64,000 bases of DNA from Agathobaculum ammoniilyticum (GCF_025567315.1 NZ_JAOQJE010000006.1:62001-126000), one strand, 5' to 3'. Shown: positions 7,780 to 16,650, counted from the first letter of the stretch. Program-made: numbers and translations. The notes: a model not told the origin generated them from the letters alone.

Positions 7780-8723
7780 TCTTCATCACCTGCCATTAAT
7801 CTGTTCCTGATTTCTCTTTGCAGACTCTTAAGCAATCTTTCAGGAGTTTCAAAATGAAGCTCCTCCTCACAATCTTCAATAAACTGGTGAAGAATACTGC
7901 AAATAGAATTAGACTGAAGGCCTATATCTTGCCGAGTCGCCCTCAGATCATCATCGCTAAGGCGCTGGAAAATCATAAAATAAGTAGTAGCAAGGATATC
8001 TATTAGCAGATCAACATTCTTGATTGTTCCGTCCGTCATAGGACAGGCAGAATAATATGGGTTGAGATACAAGCAAATGTTATCCTTAGTAAACTCGTCA
8101 CTGGTTTTGGGGTCTTCCCATTGGGAAAACTCGACCCACCATAAAGGTTCTTTATCACTCTTGTATTCTTCAATGGGGAATTCCATGTAGATGCTATTAA
8201 AGTCTAATATAACCGAATCGATTTCACCGATAGAAACACCTTCCTCATTCATAAGAATTTCTTCATCGGAACGAATGACATTTGCGGCTTTTTTGATATA
8301 TGCCGAAACAGTCAATTCAAGGTCACCGGTAATCATCCCGGGTTCGAAACTATAGGAGAATTTACACTCTCTGCCTTGAGGTGTAATTACATCGGTTTCT
8401 GGCAAAATGCAGCCAGTTTGGGTCAACTTCTTATTTGTCCAAATAATACAAATCCCGATTTCAGCATCACTACATGCAACGCCGTCTTTTCCGAACAATA
8501 AATTAGGATAGGCAATCCGCACTGTTTTCTCAAAATTAAGCCCCTCCGTCTCAATTTTCCATATTTCACGGGGGTCTGAAATACGAATTGTTGAACTTCC
8601 CTTTTGCAACAGCCCAAAATCTTGACCTTGGTACGAGTATGTAAACACATACTTCGTTACAGAACAGCCGCAATTTTCAAGCAACTTATCAGTAAGTTTA
8701 GGATAGAAATATATGTTTTGCAT
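7776..8723 (-). CDS. Unrecognised defence-operon protein (315 aa)
   Basis: I do not recognise this 315-residue acidic protein. The N-terminal two thirds look beta-rich (alternating hydrophobic strands, several cysteines, no CxxC pair), and the last 90 residues look helical (LLIDILATTYFMIFQRLS..., then SICSILHQFIEDCEEELHF). No signal peptide, Walker motif or nuclease motif is seen. AGGAGG lies ten bases upstream of the ATG. It sits 15 bases after the GHKL ATPase gene and overlaps the next gene by ATGA. The order suggests a structural or adaptor partner of the ATPase, which is inference. Confidence 0.65.
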   Translation of the reverse strand: MQNIYFYPKLTDKLLENCGCSVTKYVFTYSYQGQDFGLLQKGSSTIRISDPREIWKIETEGLNFEKTVRIAYPNLLFGKDGVACSDAEIGICIIWTNKKLTQTGCILPETDVITPQGRECKFSYSFEPGMITGDLELTVSAYIKKAANVIRSDEEILMNEEGVSIGEIDSVILDFNSIYMEFPIEEYKSDKEPLWWVEFSQWEDPKTSDEFTKDNICLYLNPYYSACPMTDGTIKNVDLLIDILATTYFMIFQRLSDDDLRATRQDIGLQSNSICSILHQFIEDCEEELHFETPERLLKSLQREIRNRLMAGDEE

Positions 8724-8738
8724 ATCTTTATATCCTCC

Positions 8739-10847
8739 TCACTCAACCCTAATAGAAAAGCGATATTTCTTATCATATGCTCTGATTTTCAGTAGCCCGT
8801 AAAGCTCCATGTTCAGGATATGTGCAGTTACTTTGACCGAGCTAAGCTCATGGCTTCCTTCAGCATGTAAAAGTTCTGCCGATAGTTTCTCAGTATCAAA
8901 CAAAAGATTTTTAGATGAACACCCATCATTAAGTTCGATCGGCTGCGCATCAATATTGGAAGTCACAGTATGTACAGTAAACGACTCGATAGTTGCAGGA
9001 AATAAAGTGCCGATATCGCTTTGCCAAGAGGAAGGGGTAATCCATCCGCCTTCTGAAGCTACTATAAGCTCAAGATCAGCCGTTTTCTTTCCGTGCGAGA
9101 GTTTTAATCTGAATGGGATCTCGATTTCATTGCTCGATATCAATGTGGGAAAGATTTCAAACTCAATATTTTTGAGATTACCAGAACCGCCCCCACTTCC
9201 GCTTCCACCGGAGCCATTTTTCTTCTTACCGTACCCGACGCGAGGCAAAAGCGACCTTCCAAGTGTTGCAGCAAGTTTACTGGCAGTTGCTTCAAATTTC
9301 GGCTCATTATTTTTTACAATTTTATTCTCAATCTGAGTTACTGTGTTTTTTTGAATTCTGGTTACAATCTGCATTTTTGCGGGATCATCCCATCCCATAT
9401 GGTCAGATGCTTCACACGCTCGCAGATACTCGCCCAAATTCATTCCTGCGAATTCGGGAGCAGGAAGGTCATTTTTTAGTATTTTTGTTGTTGTAGGCAT
9501 ATAAAAGGCAAATATAAATTCATCTTCACTTTCAGGCAAAGAGATACCTTTTACCCATGGGCCAGTCACAGAATAATCAATAACCATTCCTGGATCTCTT
9601 GCATACATTACGATGGGTTCATTTTTCCCCCTCTCGGCTTCAAATTTCCCGATATATACATAAGGGCTTAGCACATTTTGCGTACTGTTCAGCTCATCAC
9701 GAGATATTTTAATTGCAGCCACAAAGCCTGATGTAGAGCCGCCTTCAAAATACCGCTGAATGTTAACCGCAAGGCATTGGATTTGCGGTAACCACTCACT
9801 GCGGTATTCACTCCCGTAAGTTTTTGCTATTGCAGCTGTATAAAGTTCTTGTACCAGTTGGAAAAACGGAAGCATGTCTTTCCTGCGGATAGGAATGTTG
9901 TTTACAGATGCGTACAACCATTTTTTATCACAAAACTCGGGTAAACTGCGATTATGAATTTTAGGTGCATACCATCGTTGTATAGCAAGTTTAAGATAAT
10001 CAGCAAGCGTTGATGTCCAGTTCGTTTCAAAATGATCTCGAATTCCGGATTCAATTTCTGCATCCGCAGGAATAATATCCTCAAGGAGCTTTGACGGATC
10101 TATATATGGTATAATGACAGAAGTTCCAGTTTCCTCTCCAGTAAATGGTTTAAGCCCAAATGTATCTAATAACGGAACAATGAATTCATCATCTGAAATC
10201 GGCAATAAGTCTTCTCCGTCGCGTATTCCCCACCAAGCTTTTCCTGCAGAATTGGGATCCAATCGATTTAAAATGGTCGCATCACTTCCGTCAGGATTTT
10301 TTTTGCTCTCATCTTCCACCAGAGTCACAATTAACCTTGACTCATAGCCGGTTTCATTTTTAATACGAGAATAAAAGATAACAATTCCGATACCTACACG
10401 GTAATAAACACTTTTACCAAATCCCCAGTTACCTCCGGCACCAGCTTGTGTTTGACGCTTTCCTGTATCATAAATAAGCTTAAAAAAGTTACCGTGATCT
10501 TCTTTTTTAATATCTGCTTTACGAATACACCCTGTTAATCCAGAAGTCTTTAAATCACGAATTTCTAAAAAATCTGCATGCTCAGACGGAAAACGATCAT
10601 TGAGATATTCTTCAATCCCCGTCATATAAAAGTTAAATTTAGAGGGGCAAAAGGAGCCAGTTGTAAAATTAACAATAAAGAACGGATCAGTTTCTTGTAG
10701 CGACGCATCTGAACTGTTTTGGATAGCTTCCCGCACAAGAAGATCCAACTCTGGAACATTATCATTTTGGAGTGATTTTAATGTAACGCTTCCGTAAGAA
10801 ACACCGTAATCAATCGGGAGGACAAATCTTTCAAGCATTGTTGTCAC
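8739..10847 (-). CDS. MORC/MutL-like GHKL ATPase
   Basis: A 702-residue ATPase of the GHKL superfamily. The N box is LVREAIQNSSDA (Glu-40, Asn-44, Asp-47), a degenerate G1 box is RDLKTSGLTG (about 97-106), and the G2 lid is GAGGNWGFGKSVYYR (about 136-150), matching the MutL-like/MORC group linked to restriction systems. A middle region is followed at about 540-560 by a Lys-rich then Gly/Ser-rich linker and a beta-rich C-terminal domain. GHKL enzymes usually clamp by ATP-driven dimerisation; here DNA remodelling or loading is inferred. The start is GTG 10847 or ATG 10838; both have only a weak AGAAAG upstream. Z1 ends eight bases before it. Confidence 0.85.
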   Translation of the reverse strand: MTTMLERFVLPIDYGVSYGSVTLKSLQNDNVPELDLLVREAIQNSSDASLQETDPFFIVNFTTGSFCPSKFNFYMTGIEEYLNDRFPSEHADFLEIRDLKTSGLTGCIRKADIKKEDHGNFFKLIYDTGKRQTQAGAGGNWGFGKSVYYRVGIGIVIFYSRIKNETGYESRLIVTLVEDESKKNPDGSDATILNRLDPNSAGKAWWGIRDGEDLLPISDDEFIVPLLDTFGLKPFTGEETGTSVIIPYIDPSKLLEDIIPADAEIESGIRDHFETNWTSTLADYLKLAIQRWYAPKIHNRSLPEFCDKKWLYASVNNIPIRRKDMLPFFQLVQELYTAAIAKTYGSEYRSEWLPQIQCLAVNIQRYFEGGSTSGFVAAIKISRDELNSTQNVLSPYVYIGKFEAERGKNEPIVMYARDPGMVIDYSVTGPWVKGISLPESEDEFIFAFYMPTTTKILKNDLPAPEFAGMNLGEYLRACEASDHMGWDDPAKMQIVTRIQKNTVTQIENKIVKNNEPKFEATASKLAATLGRSLLPRVGYGKKKNGSGGSGSGGGSGNLKNIEFEIFPTLISSNEIEIPFRLKLSHGKKTADLELIVASEGGWITPSSWQSDIGTLFPATIESFTVHTVTSNIDAQPIELNDGCSSKNLLFDTEKLSAELLHAEGSHELSSVKVTAHILNMELYGLLKIRAYDKKYRFSIRVE

Positions 10848-10855
10848 ACTTTCTT

Positions 10856-13690
10856 TTATTGAACAGGGATTTTTACCCTTACTGATTTAACATGACTTTT
10901 GCCGATAGAGTCACCCGGCACGATTATACTGAATCCAATTACATCTTCGGTACTCCCGATTTTTTCTCTGGTTTTTGTATCTTTACCTTGATCTTTGCTA
11001 ATTCGGTAAAGGAGCAAAAGCGGGATATCCTCTAAGCCTATTGTACCACGGACGGAAATTAGGTTTTTTCCAGTTTTTATTGCGGTATCCAATATAAGCT
11101 TTTGACCTGGTGTCAATGCGCTTTTCTGCACATCACATAGGACATCACGACCAGAACGCAACGATCCAATATCAATGTATCCGGGAGTATGCGTCTTTTT
11201 CTTAGTACGAGTTATTTTACCGATATTCTTATCTTCGACATACCAATATTCAGCCGCCTTGCTGTCTCCAGAAACTGCTACATTCCACTTTAAATAATGG
11301 CCGTCAGCATTCATTCCTTTAAGCCATGTAAGAAATACGGGAATGTCTGCAGACAAAGAAGAGCAGTCGAAAATATGATATTTCCCATTTCCCAAGAACT
11401 CATTTAGAATGGTATTAACGGGAACATTTCTCCAGATGTATGCGGAGTCACTTATCTCGGATTTTTTTGCTGTTCCGAGTTTTTTTAGAAAAGCTTCGGT
11501 TTTTTGTATATTTTCAGAGAGTATATTCTGATCGTCCATAAAGTCAGTAGTCTCATAACTGTCCCCGCTGAAATCAAATTCACATTCTTCAATATTTTGA
11601 GTTTTATTTTTTGCCGAAAGCATAAATTTAGCTATTTTGGCCGTGCTCATAATCTTAGGACCGAATTGTGCCGGACTGCGGCCCTTCTCCATAAAGTCTT
11701 CAAATTCGGCTTTTAGCTTTTCATCAATTTCCTCCATCAATTCAAACTTTTTTCTAACTGCCGAAGGCATCCAGATTCGTTGTAACAATTCATATCCGCT
11801 TCTATATCCAAACCACCGTGCCATTTGCATAAGTGTATCCGCCTGGTTAGAGCTGCGTGCGAAATAAGTACATACTAAACCGTCAATTGTAAGGCCTCGA
11901 GACAGTGTATTGCCACCCATAACAATAAACACGGGGGCCTTGGACATGCAACTTAACTGCTCCGAAGTAGGATAAATAACTCGAAGATATGTCCCCTCTT
12001 CTGCCAGCCTATTTGCTTTGCAGTTATCCACACAAAGGTGAATTCCATCTTCCCGATATACAGGACTTTTATCTTCCCCCATCATAATATTTTGAATATT
12101 TGATAGGAGAATTTGAATTTCCGTCTCAATTTTATCAAAAACTGGAAACTCGGAATTTACTTGACTTAAACGCCCATAATCCGGATATGCCTCAGATAAA
12201 TCCTTTAGTGTAAATTCATCTTTTTCAGACTCATATACATCCCGACACAATTGCAGAATGCTTCCTGTGTTTGCCTCTCGAATCAACCAGTTCTTTAAAA
12301 CATCATATTCTTCAAAATGGCCGCTTTGAAGGGCTGTGGTATGAATTAACATACTTATCGGCTTTTTATGTTCACGTGACCTCAGTATGGCAGCAGCACA
12401 CAAAAACCAACAAATCGACTTTTTGAATTCATCTGGAAGGGTAAATGCGCCACCGTCATGAAGTAGTTTTAAAGTTTTTAGTTCAGCCTCAGGGATCTCA
12501 CGAACAATATTCAATCCTGTATGTTTAGCGTCGTCTTTGCTTCCGAAAATTACTTTTGCTCCGAAATATTCATTAGATTCTGGTAAACTGCAAATGAAGT
12601 TTTTAGGATACAAGGAGCTTTCGTACGCTTCGTTCAAGACATTAGCATAGGGTGTAGCAGTATAGCTGATATAATTCATCGCCTGAAAAGGTGCCTTTGA
12701 CGGAGCACCTTCATGATCTTTACCATTTATTAAATCAATGATCAGCTGATTTACAGCTGTGCGTTCCTGCTCCTCTTCATCCAGATCTTCTTTCATCTTC
12801 CGCGTATTTACACTGGCTTGGTCAGCTTCATCGTCGATAACAAGAATACGAAGTTTTGCTGCACGCTGGGGTTTTGCCTGCAACCATTTTATCAAATTAC
12901 GTAAACGAGTGGAATTCTTTAGGCATACAGTTACATATCTATGCATCCACATACCGCTGGTTTTTCCATCTTGATATGTATTTAAGTGCAAATCTTCAAG
13001 CAGATATCTTTCTTTTGTTTTAATATCTACCATATAGTCTGGATTAGAGGTCCGATCCAGAATGTGCCAACTTACGCCTCCGCTCTGGGTCAAATCATCA
13101 AAAAATCTATCTCTGGTTTGTTTGCGTAGATTATCAATCGTGCCAGACAAAACAATAATGAAGTTCCAATCATAATGCGCCGCCATGGACACTAAGCCAA
13201 TCATGTTTGCAGTTTTGCCTGACTGAACACTACCCATTACAAGTCCTTTTACGGGACCTGCAGCACGAGTATCTCGTTTAATATGGTTTAAAATCCAATG
13301 TGAATTCTTTTCTATAGAAGCAACGGCCGCCTCAGACATTTTGGGCTTTCGTGTATATTTCCCAAGGAGACTATTCTTATATCGCACCCACGCTGAGCCC
13401 GAGTCTGTTGGGATGGGAAGTGTATTGCTGTTTCCGTCGGCAGAGATGCCATACATTTCAACAATAGGACTGTAACTGCCTTCGATATCTTTTACAAGGT
13501 CCCTCCACATATTCAAATCCATTTTTAAGGGAATAATCAGCTCATCGTACTTCAAACGCTCGAGTTCTCTATCAATAAACTCCGGCGAAACACAAAGGTT
13601 TTTAACTTGCTCCCATGTCGCACCTGCTTGAATTTGGGCAGCAATCCAGGTTTTGCAGCTATTATATTCTTCAGATGCAAATCCACTCAT
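10856..13690 (-). CDS. Z1-domain ATPase/helicase-like endonuclease subunit
   Basis: A 944-residue protein with the Z1 superfamily signature. Walker A is GSVQSGKTAN at about residue 153, and Walker B is LRILVIDDEADQ at about 283. Later helicase-like motifs include FIVMGGNTLSRGLTIDGL and QMARWFGYRSGYELL. Z1 proteins are large P-loop ATPases found beside MORC-type ATPases and Vsr/PD-DExK nucleases in predicted restriction systems. The open frame extends to 13780, but GGGAGG seven bases before the ATG at 13690, and the ATGA overlap with the Vsr gene, fix the start. It is probably the motor subunit of the operon. Confidence 0.85.
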   Translation of the reverse strand: MSGFASEEYNSCKTWIAAQIQAGATWEQVKNLCVSPEFIDRELERLKYDELIIPLKMDLNMWRDLVKDIEGSYSPIVEMYGISADGNSNTLPIPTDSGSAWVRYKNSLLGKYTRKPKMSEAAVASIEKNSHWILNHIKRDTRAAGPVKGLVMGSVQSGKTANMIGLVSMAAHYDWNFIIVLSGTIDNLRKQTRDRFFDDLTQSGGVSWHILDRTSNPDYMVDIKTKERYLLEDLHLNTYQDGKTSGMWMHRYVTVCLKNSTRLRNLIKWLQAKPQRAAKLRILVIDDEADQASVNTRKMKEDLDEEEQERTAVNQLIIDLINGKDHEGAPSKAPFQAMNYISYTATPYANVLNEAYESSLYPKNFICSLPESNEYFGAKVIFGSKDDAKHTGLNIVREIPEAELKTLKLLHDGGAFTLPDEFKKSICWFLCAAAILRSREHKKPISMLIHTTALQSGHFEEYDVLKNWLIREANTGSILQLCRDVYESEKDEFTLKDLSEAYPDYGRLSQVNSEFPVFDKIETEIQILLSNIQNIMMGEDKSPVYREDGIHLCVDNCKANRLAEEGTYLRVIYPTSEQLSCMSKAPVFIVMGGNTLSRGLTIDGLVCTYFARSSNQADTLMQMARWFGYRSGYELLQRIWMPSAVRKKFELMEEIDEKLKAEFEDFMEKGRSPAQFGPKIMSTAKIAKFMLSAKNKTQNIEECEFDFSGDSYETTDFMDDQNILSENIQKTEAFLKKLGTAKKSEISDSAYIWRNVPVNTILNEFLGNGKYHIFDCSSLSADIPVFLTWLKGMNADGHYLKWNVAVSGDSKAAEYWYVEDKNIGKITRTKKKTHTPGYIDIGSLRSGRDVLCDVQKSALTPGQKLILDTAIKTGKNLISVRGTIGLEDIPLLLLYRISKDQGKDTKTREKIGSTEDVIGFSIIVPGDSIGKSHVKSVRVKIPVQ

Positions 13691-14103
13691 TTTCGTGCCT
13701 CCCATACTTTTTGAATTATATCTGCGCATCCAACTGTATTTTTCTGAATTTCTTTTCCCCAAAAACGAAGTACGATCCATCCACTGTCCTGAAGGGTTTC
13801 TGTGACTTCCCGGTCACGTTTAATTGTACGCTCTATCTTTGGAATCCAAAATTCTTGATGTGATTTTATGTCATTCTTTCTGTTATCCCAATCATATCCA
13901 TGCCAAAATTCACTATCACAGAACACGGCAATTTTTTTGCCGATAAAAACAATATCTGGGTGTCCAAAAATTTTAGAACTGTTTTTTCTGTAACGGAGTC
14001 CGCGTGCCCACAATTCTTTTCGCAATAACAGTTCTATTTTGGAGTCTTTATTTTTTACTGCTTGCATATTCTTCCGTCGTTGTTCGGGAGTATGATTATC
14101 CAT
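13687..14103 (-). CDS. vsr: Very short patch repair-type endonuclease
   Basis: A 138-residue Vsr endonuclease homologue. The family opening MxxIxxKDSKIELLLRK is seen as NKDSKIELLLRKELW. The catalytic aspartate is in GHPDIVF (Asp-50), and the FWHGYDW segment (66-72) carries the second metal/histidine site. HQEFWIPKI and the closing VLRFWGKEI match the family. Two cysteines of the Vsr structural zinc site are not evident. Classical Vsr nicks T:G mismatches left by cytosine methyltransferases; within MORC/Z1 operons Vsr-like nucleases may act directly in restriction. It is the first gene of the operon and overlaps Z1 by ATGA. Confidence 0.9.
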   Translation of the reverse strand: MDNHTPEQRRKNMQAVKNKDSKIELLLRKELWARGLRYRKNSSKIFGHPDIVFIGKKIAVFCDSEFWHGYDWDNRKNDIKSHQEFWIPKIERTIKRDREVTETLQDSGWIVLRFWGKEIQKNTVGCADIIQKVWEARK

Positions 14104-14468
14104 TATAGTTCACCCGCAATACAAATTTTAACAACTATTATGTACAATAAAACGGACTGCTTGAGAACACTTATTTTAACACGACATTTCATAACTCTCA
14201 TGAGAAAGATCCAATTGCCAAACACACTGTATTTTGCAGCTTTGAACTTACAAGCGCATTCTAATTCCTCAATGATATATCCTCTTACAACCGTTGGCGT
14301 ATAAATAAATCAGTTATCTCTAATGAATGATATCTCCGTAGTATTCCGACAATCCTTTATACCGTTTAGCGCCAAGCATACGCAAATACTTTGAGTCATT
14401 TGAAATAGCTATACTTTATCGATTTTCCCAGCCGCTCTTATTGTCTTCGGTGTGCGGCCACACAAATT
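14104..14468. other. AT-rich intergenic region upstream of the defence operon
   Basis: No gene is seen. It should hold the leftward promoter of the Vsr-Z1-MORC operon. On the minus strand a CATAAT box (revcomp near 14139-14144) and a TAAAAT box lie 35-50 bases before the Vsr ATG, but no convincing TTGACA partner is present, so promoter placement is uncertain. A short GTGTG-GCCG-CACAC palindrome lies at 14449-14462 just past the XRE gene. Confidence 0.35.
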
Positions 14469-14678
14469 TTATTTGTCATCAGGTACAATTTCAATGATAT
14501 CTTCAATACCACAGTTCAGCGCCGTACAGATTTTCAGCAGAATTTCTGTTGTAACGTGGCCGTTTCTCCCCATTTTAGTGACAGAGGCTGAACTGATTCC
14601 TGCTCTTGCGCATAGGTCTTTCTTCTTCATGTCCTTGTCTATGAGCAACTTCCAAAGTTTTTTATAACTGACTGCCAT
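14469..14678 (-). CDS. Small XRE/Cro-type regulator
   Basis: A 69-residue helix-turn-helix protein (MAVSYKKLWKLLIDKDMKKK..., HTH around LCARAGISSASVTKMGRNGHV, then TTEILLKICTALNC). This YozG-like single-domain form is often a local repressor, or a controller (C-protein-like) of restriction genes. The ATG at 14678 is chosen because AGGGGGA lies eight bases upstream. It reads in the same direction as the defence operon, separated by 365 bases, so it is a plausible regulator, though that is inferred from position alone. Confidence 0.85.
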   Translation of the reverse strand: MAVSYKKLWKLLIDKDMKKKDLCARAGISSASVTKMGRNGHVTTEILLKICTALNCGIEDIIEIVPDDK

Positions 14679-14700
14679 AAGAAGATTCCCCCTGATAAGC

Positions 14701-14730
14701 AAAATGCTCTGCCAGACGGCAGAGCATTTT
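14701..14730. terminator. Perfect hairpin flanking the XRE gene
   Basis: Arms of 13 bases (14701-14713 and 14718-14730) enclose the loop AGAC and end in TTTT on both strands. It probably insulates the XRE/defence block from the rightward genes. Confidence 0.65.
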
Positions 14731-14880
14731 GTTTATGCGGTCATGCCGCCAAGGTTTATTCCAACACCTGACAGCGTTGTATATAATAATAGCATATTCA
14801 ACAGAGATACGCAAGAAAATCATGTGTTCGCATGATTCTTAATTTATTTACAGCAGAACTATATGTCCTTTTCACACCTG

Positions 14881-14909
14881 TTGTACCCGCAGTTTCTTTG
14901 CTGTACAAT
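14881..14909 (+). promoter_or_regulatory. Candidate sigma-A promoter for the esterase gene
   Basis: TTGTAC (14881-14886), a 17-base spacer and TACAAT (14904-14909) lie about 60 bases before the esterase start. Confidence 0.5.
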
Positions 14910-14971
14910 GAGTAGAACAATACGAATTTCAGTGGGTAGTAATTACCGATACAGAAAGTAGATGAGCCAAT

Positions 14972-15646
14972 ATGCAGCCTTTTACAATTGGCAGCAAAAC
15001 CGTATCCATTTTTCCAAGCATCGAACCAGAAGCCCCCATCACCTACCTCAACACCTTCTCTGATGAAGGCCAGAAGGTATATGGGGCCACGCAGCCTGAT
15101 GGCTGTCCACCATTTACTTTGGTGTCGATCAGTGATCTGGATTGGAACCACGACATGGCCCCATGGGACGGTCCGGCGGCCTTCAAGAAGGGGGAACCCT
15201 TTATCGGCGGGGCGGACAACTACCTGCAGCTGCTGGTGGAGGAGATCATACCCAGGGCAGAAAAAGAGCTGGCTGAGCCTCCGGTGTGGCGGGGGATTGC
15301 TGGGTACTCTTTGGCGGGGCTATTCGCTCTGTACGCCATCTATCGGACAGATGTGTTCTCACGGGTGGGGTGCATGTCTGGCTCCTTGTGGTTTCCTGGC
15401 TTCAAAGAGTACATCTTCTCCCACGAGCCGAAGCGCCGGCCAGACTGCATATATTTCTCTCTGGGGGATAAAGAGGCCAAGACCCGCAATTCGGTTCTGA
15501 AAACAGTACAGGAAAATACAGAAGAGATCCAGGCTTTTTACCAGAGCAAAGGCATCGACACGGTGTTCCAGTTAAATCCCGGCAACCACTTTGTCCAGGG
15601 GATCGAACGGACCATTGCGGGCATTCAGTGGCTGTTGCGCAGATAG
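14972..15646 (+). CDS. Alpha/beta-hydrolase, esterase D/enterochelin-esterase-like
   Basis: A 224-residue putative esterase. The nucleophile elbow GYSLAGLFALYA (about residues 108-119) gives the Ser nucleophile, SLGDKEAKTR supplies a likely acidic residue, and NPGNHF near the C-terminus supplies the His. No signal peptide is seen, so it is cytoplasmic. Family members hydrolyse enterobactin-type or other esters; the substrate here is unknown. It stands alone between the defence block and the mobile-element block, with its own promoter candidate. Confidence 0.8.
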   Translation: MQPFTIGSKTVSIFPSIEPEAPITYLNTFSDEGQKVYGATQPDGCPPFTLVSISDLDWNHDMAPWDGPAAFKKGEPFIGGADNYLQLLVEEIIPRAEKELAEPPVWRGIAGYSLAGLFALYAIYRTDVFSRVGCMSGSLWFPGFKEYIFSHEPKRRPDCIYFSLGDKEAKTRNSVLKTVQENTEEIQAFYQSKGIDTVFQLNPGNHFVQGIERTIAGIQWLLRR

Positions 15647-15879
15647 AGGATGGTCTTCGGCCTTTATTCTTTGAATAGGTGTGTGAAAAATTGATACGCC
15701 CGCCGCGCAGAAAAGACTTGCTTAACACCCTCTACAGAGGTACAATAGCCCAAACAGCAGAAAGGATTAAAATAATGGGTTATCACCGTTTTTCTTCTTG
15801 GCAGATAGGCTGCCTGTAAGAGAGCATGTTTCCTTGACGACTCTTGCAGGCGGCCCGAACTGTCAAGGAGTGAGCACAA
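15647..15879. other. Intergenic region without clear features
   Basis: The 233 bases between the esterase and the small Cys-rich protein contain only overlapping chance frames. An AAGGAG at its right end serves the TTG start at 15880. Confidence 0.4.
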
Positions 15880-16128
15880 TTGAACAGAGACCGCAGTTAC
15901 TATCGCAAACAGCGCATGCGTGCGATTCATCGCAAGGAAACGATCCTCCGCCAGCTTGGAGGAGAAGAGAATGTCCTTGCGTGGGAACACGGCGCCGCCG
16001 GACGGCTGTCCAAGGGAAAGATCCACTGCTCCTGCTGGATGTGCCGCAGAAAGTCGTATGACGATCCTAAGATCCGGGATAAGCGGGCGGCCATGGATGC
16101 CATCCAGCAGCTGCTGGAAACCGAGTAA
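15880..16128 (+). CDS. Small conserved basic protein with CxC-xxC motif
   Basis: An 82-residue basic protein (MNRDRSYYRKQRMRAIHRKE..., GKIHCSCWMCRRKSYDD). Similar short proteins with YYRxQR and KGKIHCSCxxC are widespread in Gram-positive bacteria, without assigned function as far as I know. The Cys-x-Cys-x-x-Cys cluster suggests metal binding. The start is TTG, preceded by AAGGAG nine bases upstream. A strong terminator follows 12 bases after the stop. It may bind RNA or DNA, but that is only a guess from charge. Confidence 0.75.
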   Translation: MNRDRSYYRKQRMRAIHRKETILRQLGGEENVLAWEHGAAGRLSKGKIHCSCWMCRRKSYDDPKIRDKRAAMDAIQQLLETE

Positions 16129-16140
16129 TTTCTCTCACGA

Positions 16141-16200
16141 AAAAACGCTTCCCAACCGGGGCTGGCAGACACCTGCCGCCCCTGGTCAGGAAGCGTTTTT
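16141..16200 (+). terminator. Rho-independent terminator after the 82-aa gene
   Basis: AAAAACGCTTCC (16141-16152) pairs with GGAAGCGTTTTT (16189-16200), with a branched inner stem (CAGGGGCGGCAGG-type pairing) between them. The run of T completes a terminator. Confidence 0.8.
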
Positions 16201-16468
16201 GACCCCATATTTGACCACAGTCAGGACCGGAACACGTGGAAACAGCGGATTTAAGAGCGTCAAAAAATATTTGATACCGAGCGGAAAGTGCCGGAAAGCA
16301 CTACAAATTACCACAAAAAATTTGGTTCAAGCGTTTGGGAACAGGATGCCGTAGGTTCATATTCTGGCAGCTCAATCACCTTTGTTTTATAAACCGCGCT
16401 TAAGCGATACATTATTGTTATACCCTTATCATCGTCTGCACCATTCAAAAAGATGAAAATCTTTCATC

Positions 16469-16650
16469 TTTACAACATTGCCGGAGCACACTATAATACA
16501 ATTGAACCGTGTCAGAGTAATTTTGTCAGAGTAAACCGCCTAGGGGGAAGTATGCGCTCTGGGTTGTACAAACATTTGAAACTCGATCAATCATAAAGGT
16601 AAAGGACATACGACTGCGAAATAAAGCGGTTGTGTGTCCTTTGCTGTTTT
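16469..16650 (+). ncRNA. Candidate structured small RNA, copy 1 (with promoter and terminator)
   Basis: The promoter TTTACA (16469-16474), 17-base spacer, TATAAT (16492-16497) predicts a start near 16504. The transcript begins with TGTCAGAGTAA twice in tandem (16510-16520, 16524-16534). Next comes a core shared with copy 2 (ACCGCCtAGGGGG..AGTATGC, then GGGTTGTACAAA), a shared GATCAATCA, and a long hairpin (16601-16642) followed by GCTGTTTT. No credible ORF fits. A matching unit lies 274 bases downstream. I do not recognise the RNA family. Confidence 0.55.

Noticed and set aside
14798..15151. Leftward 117-residue frame
   Set aside because: Overlaps the esterase start and its promoter; no ribosome site or recognisable features.
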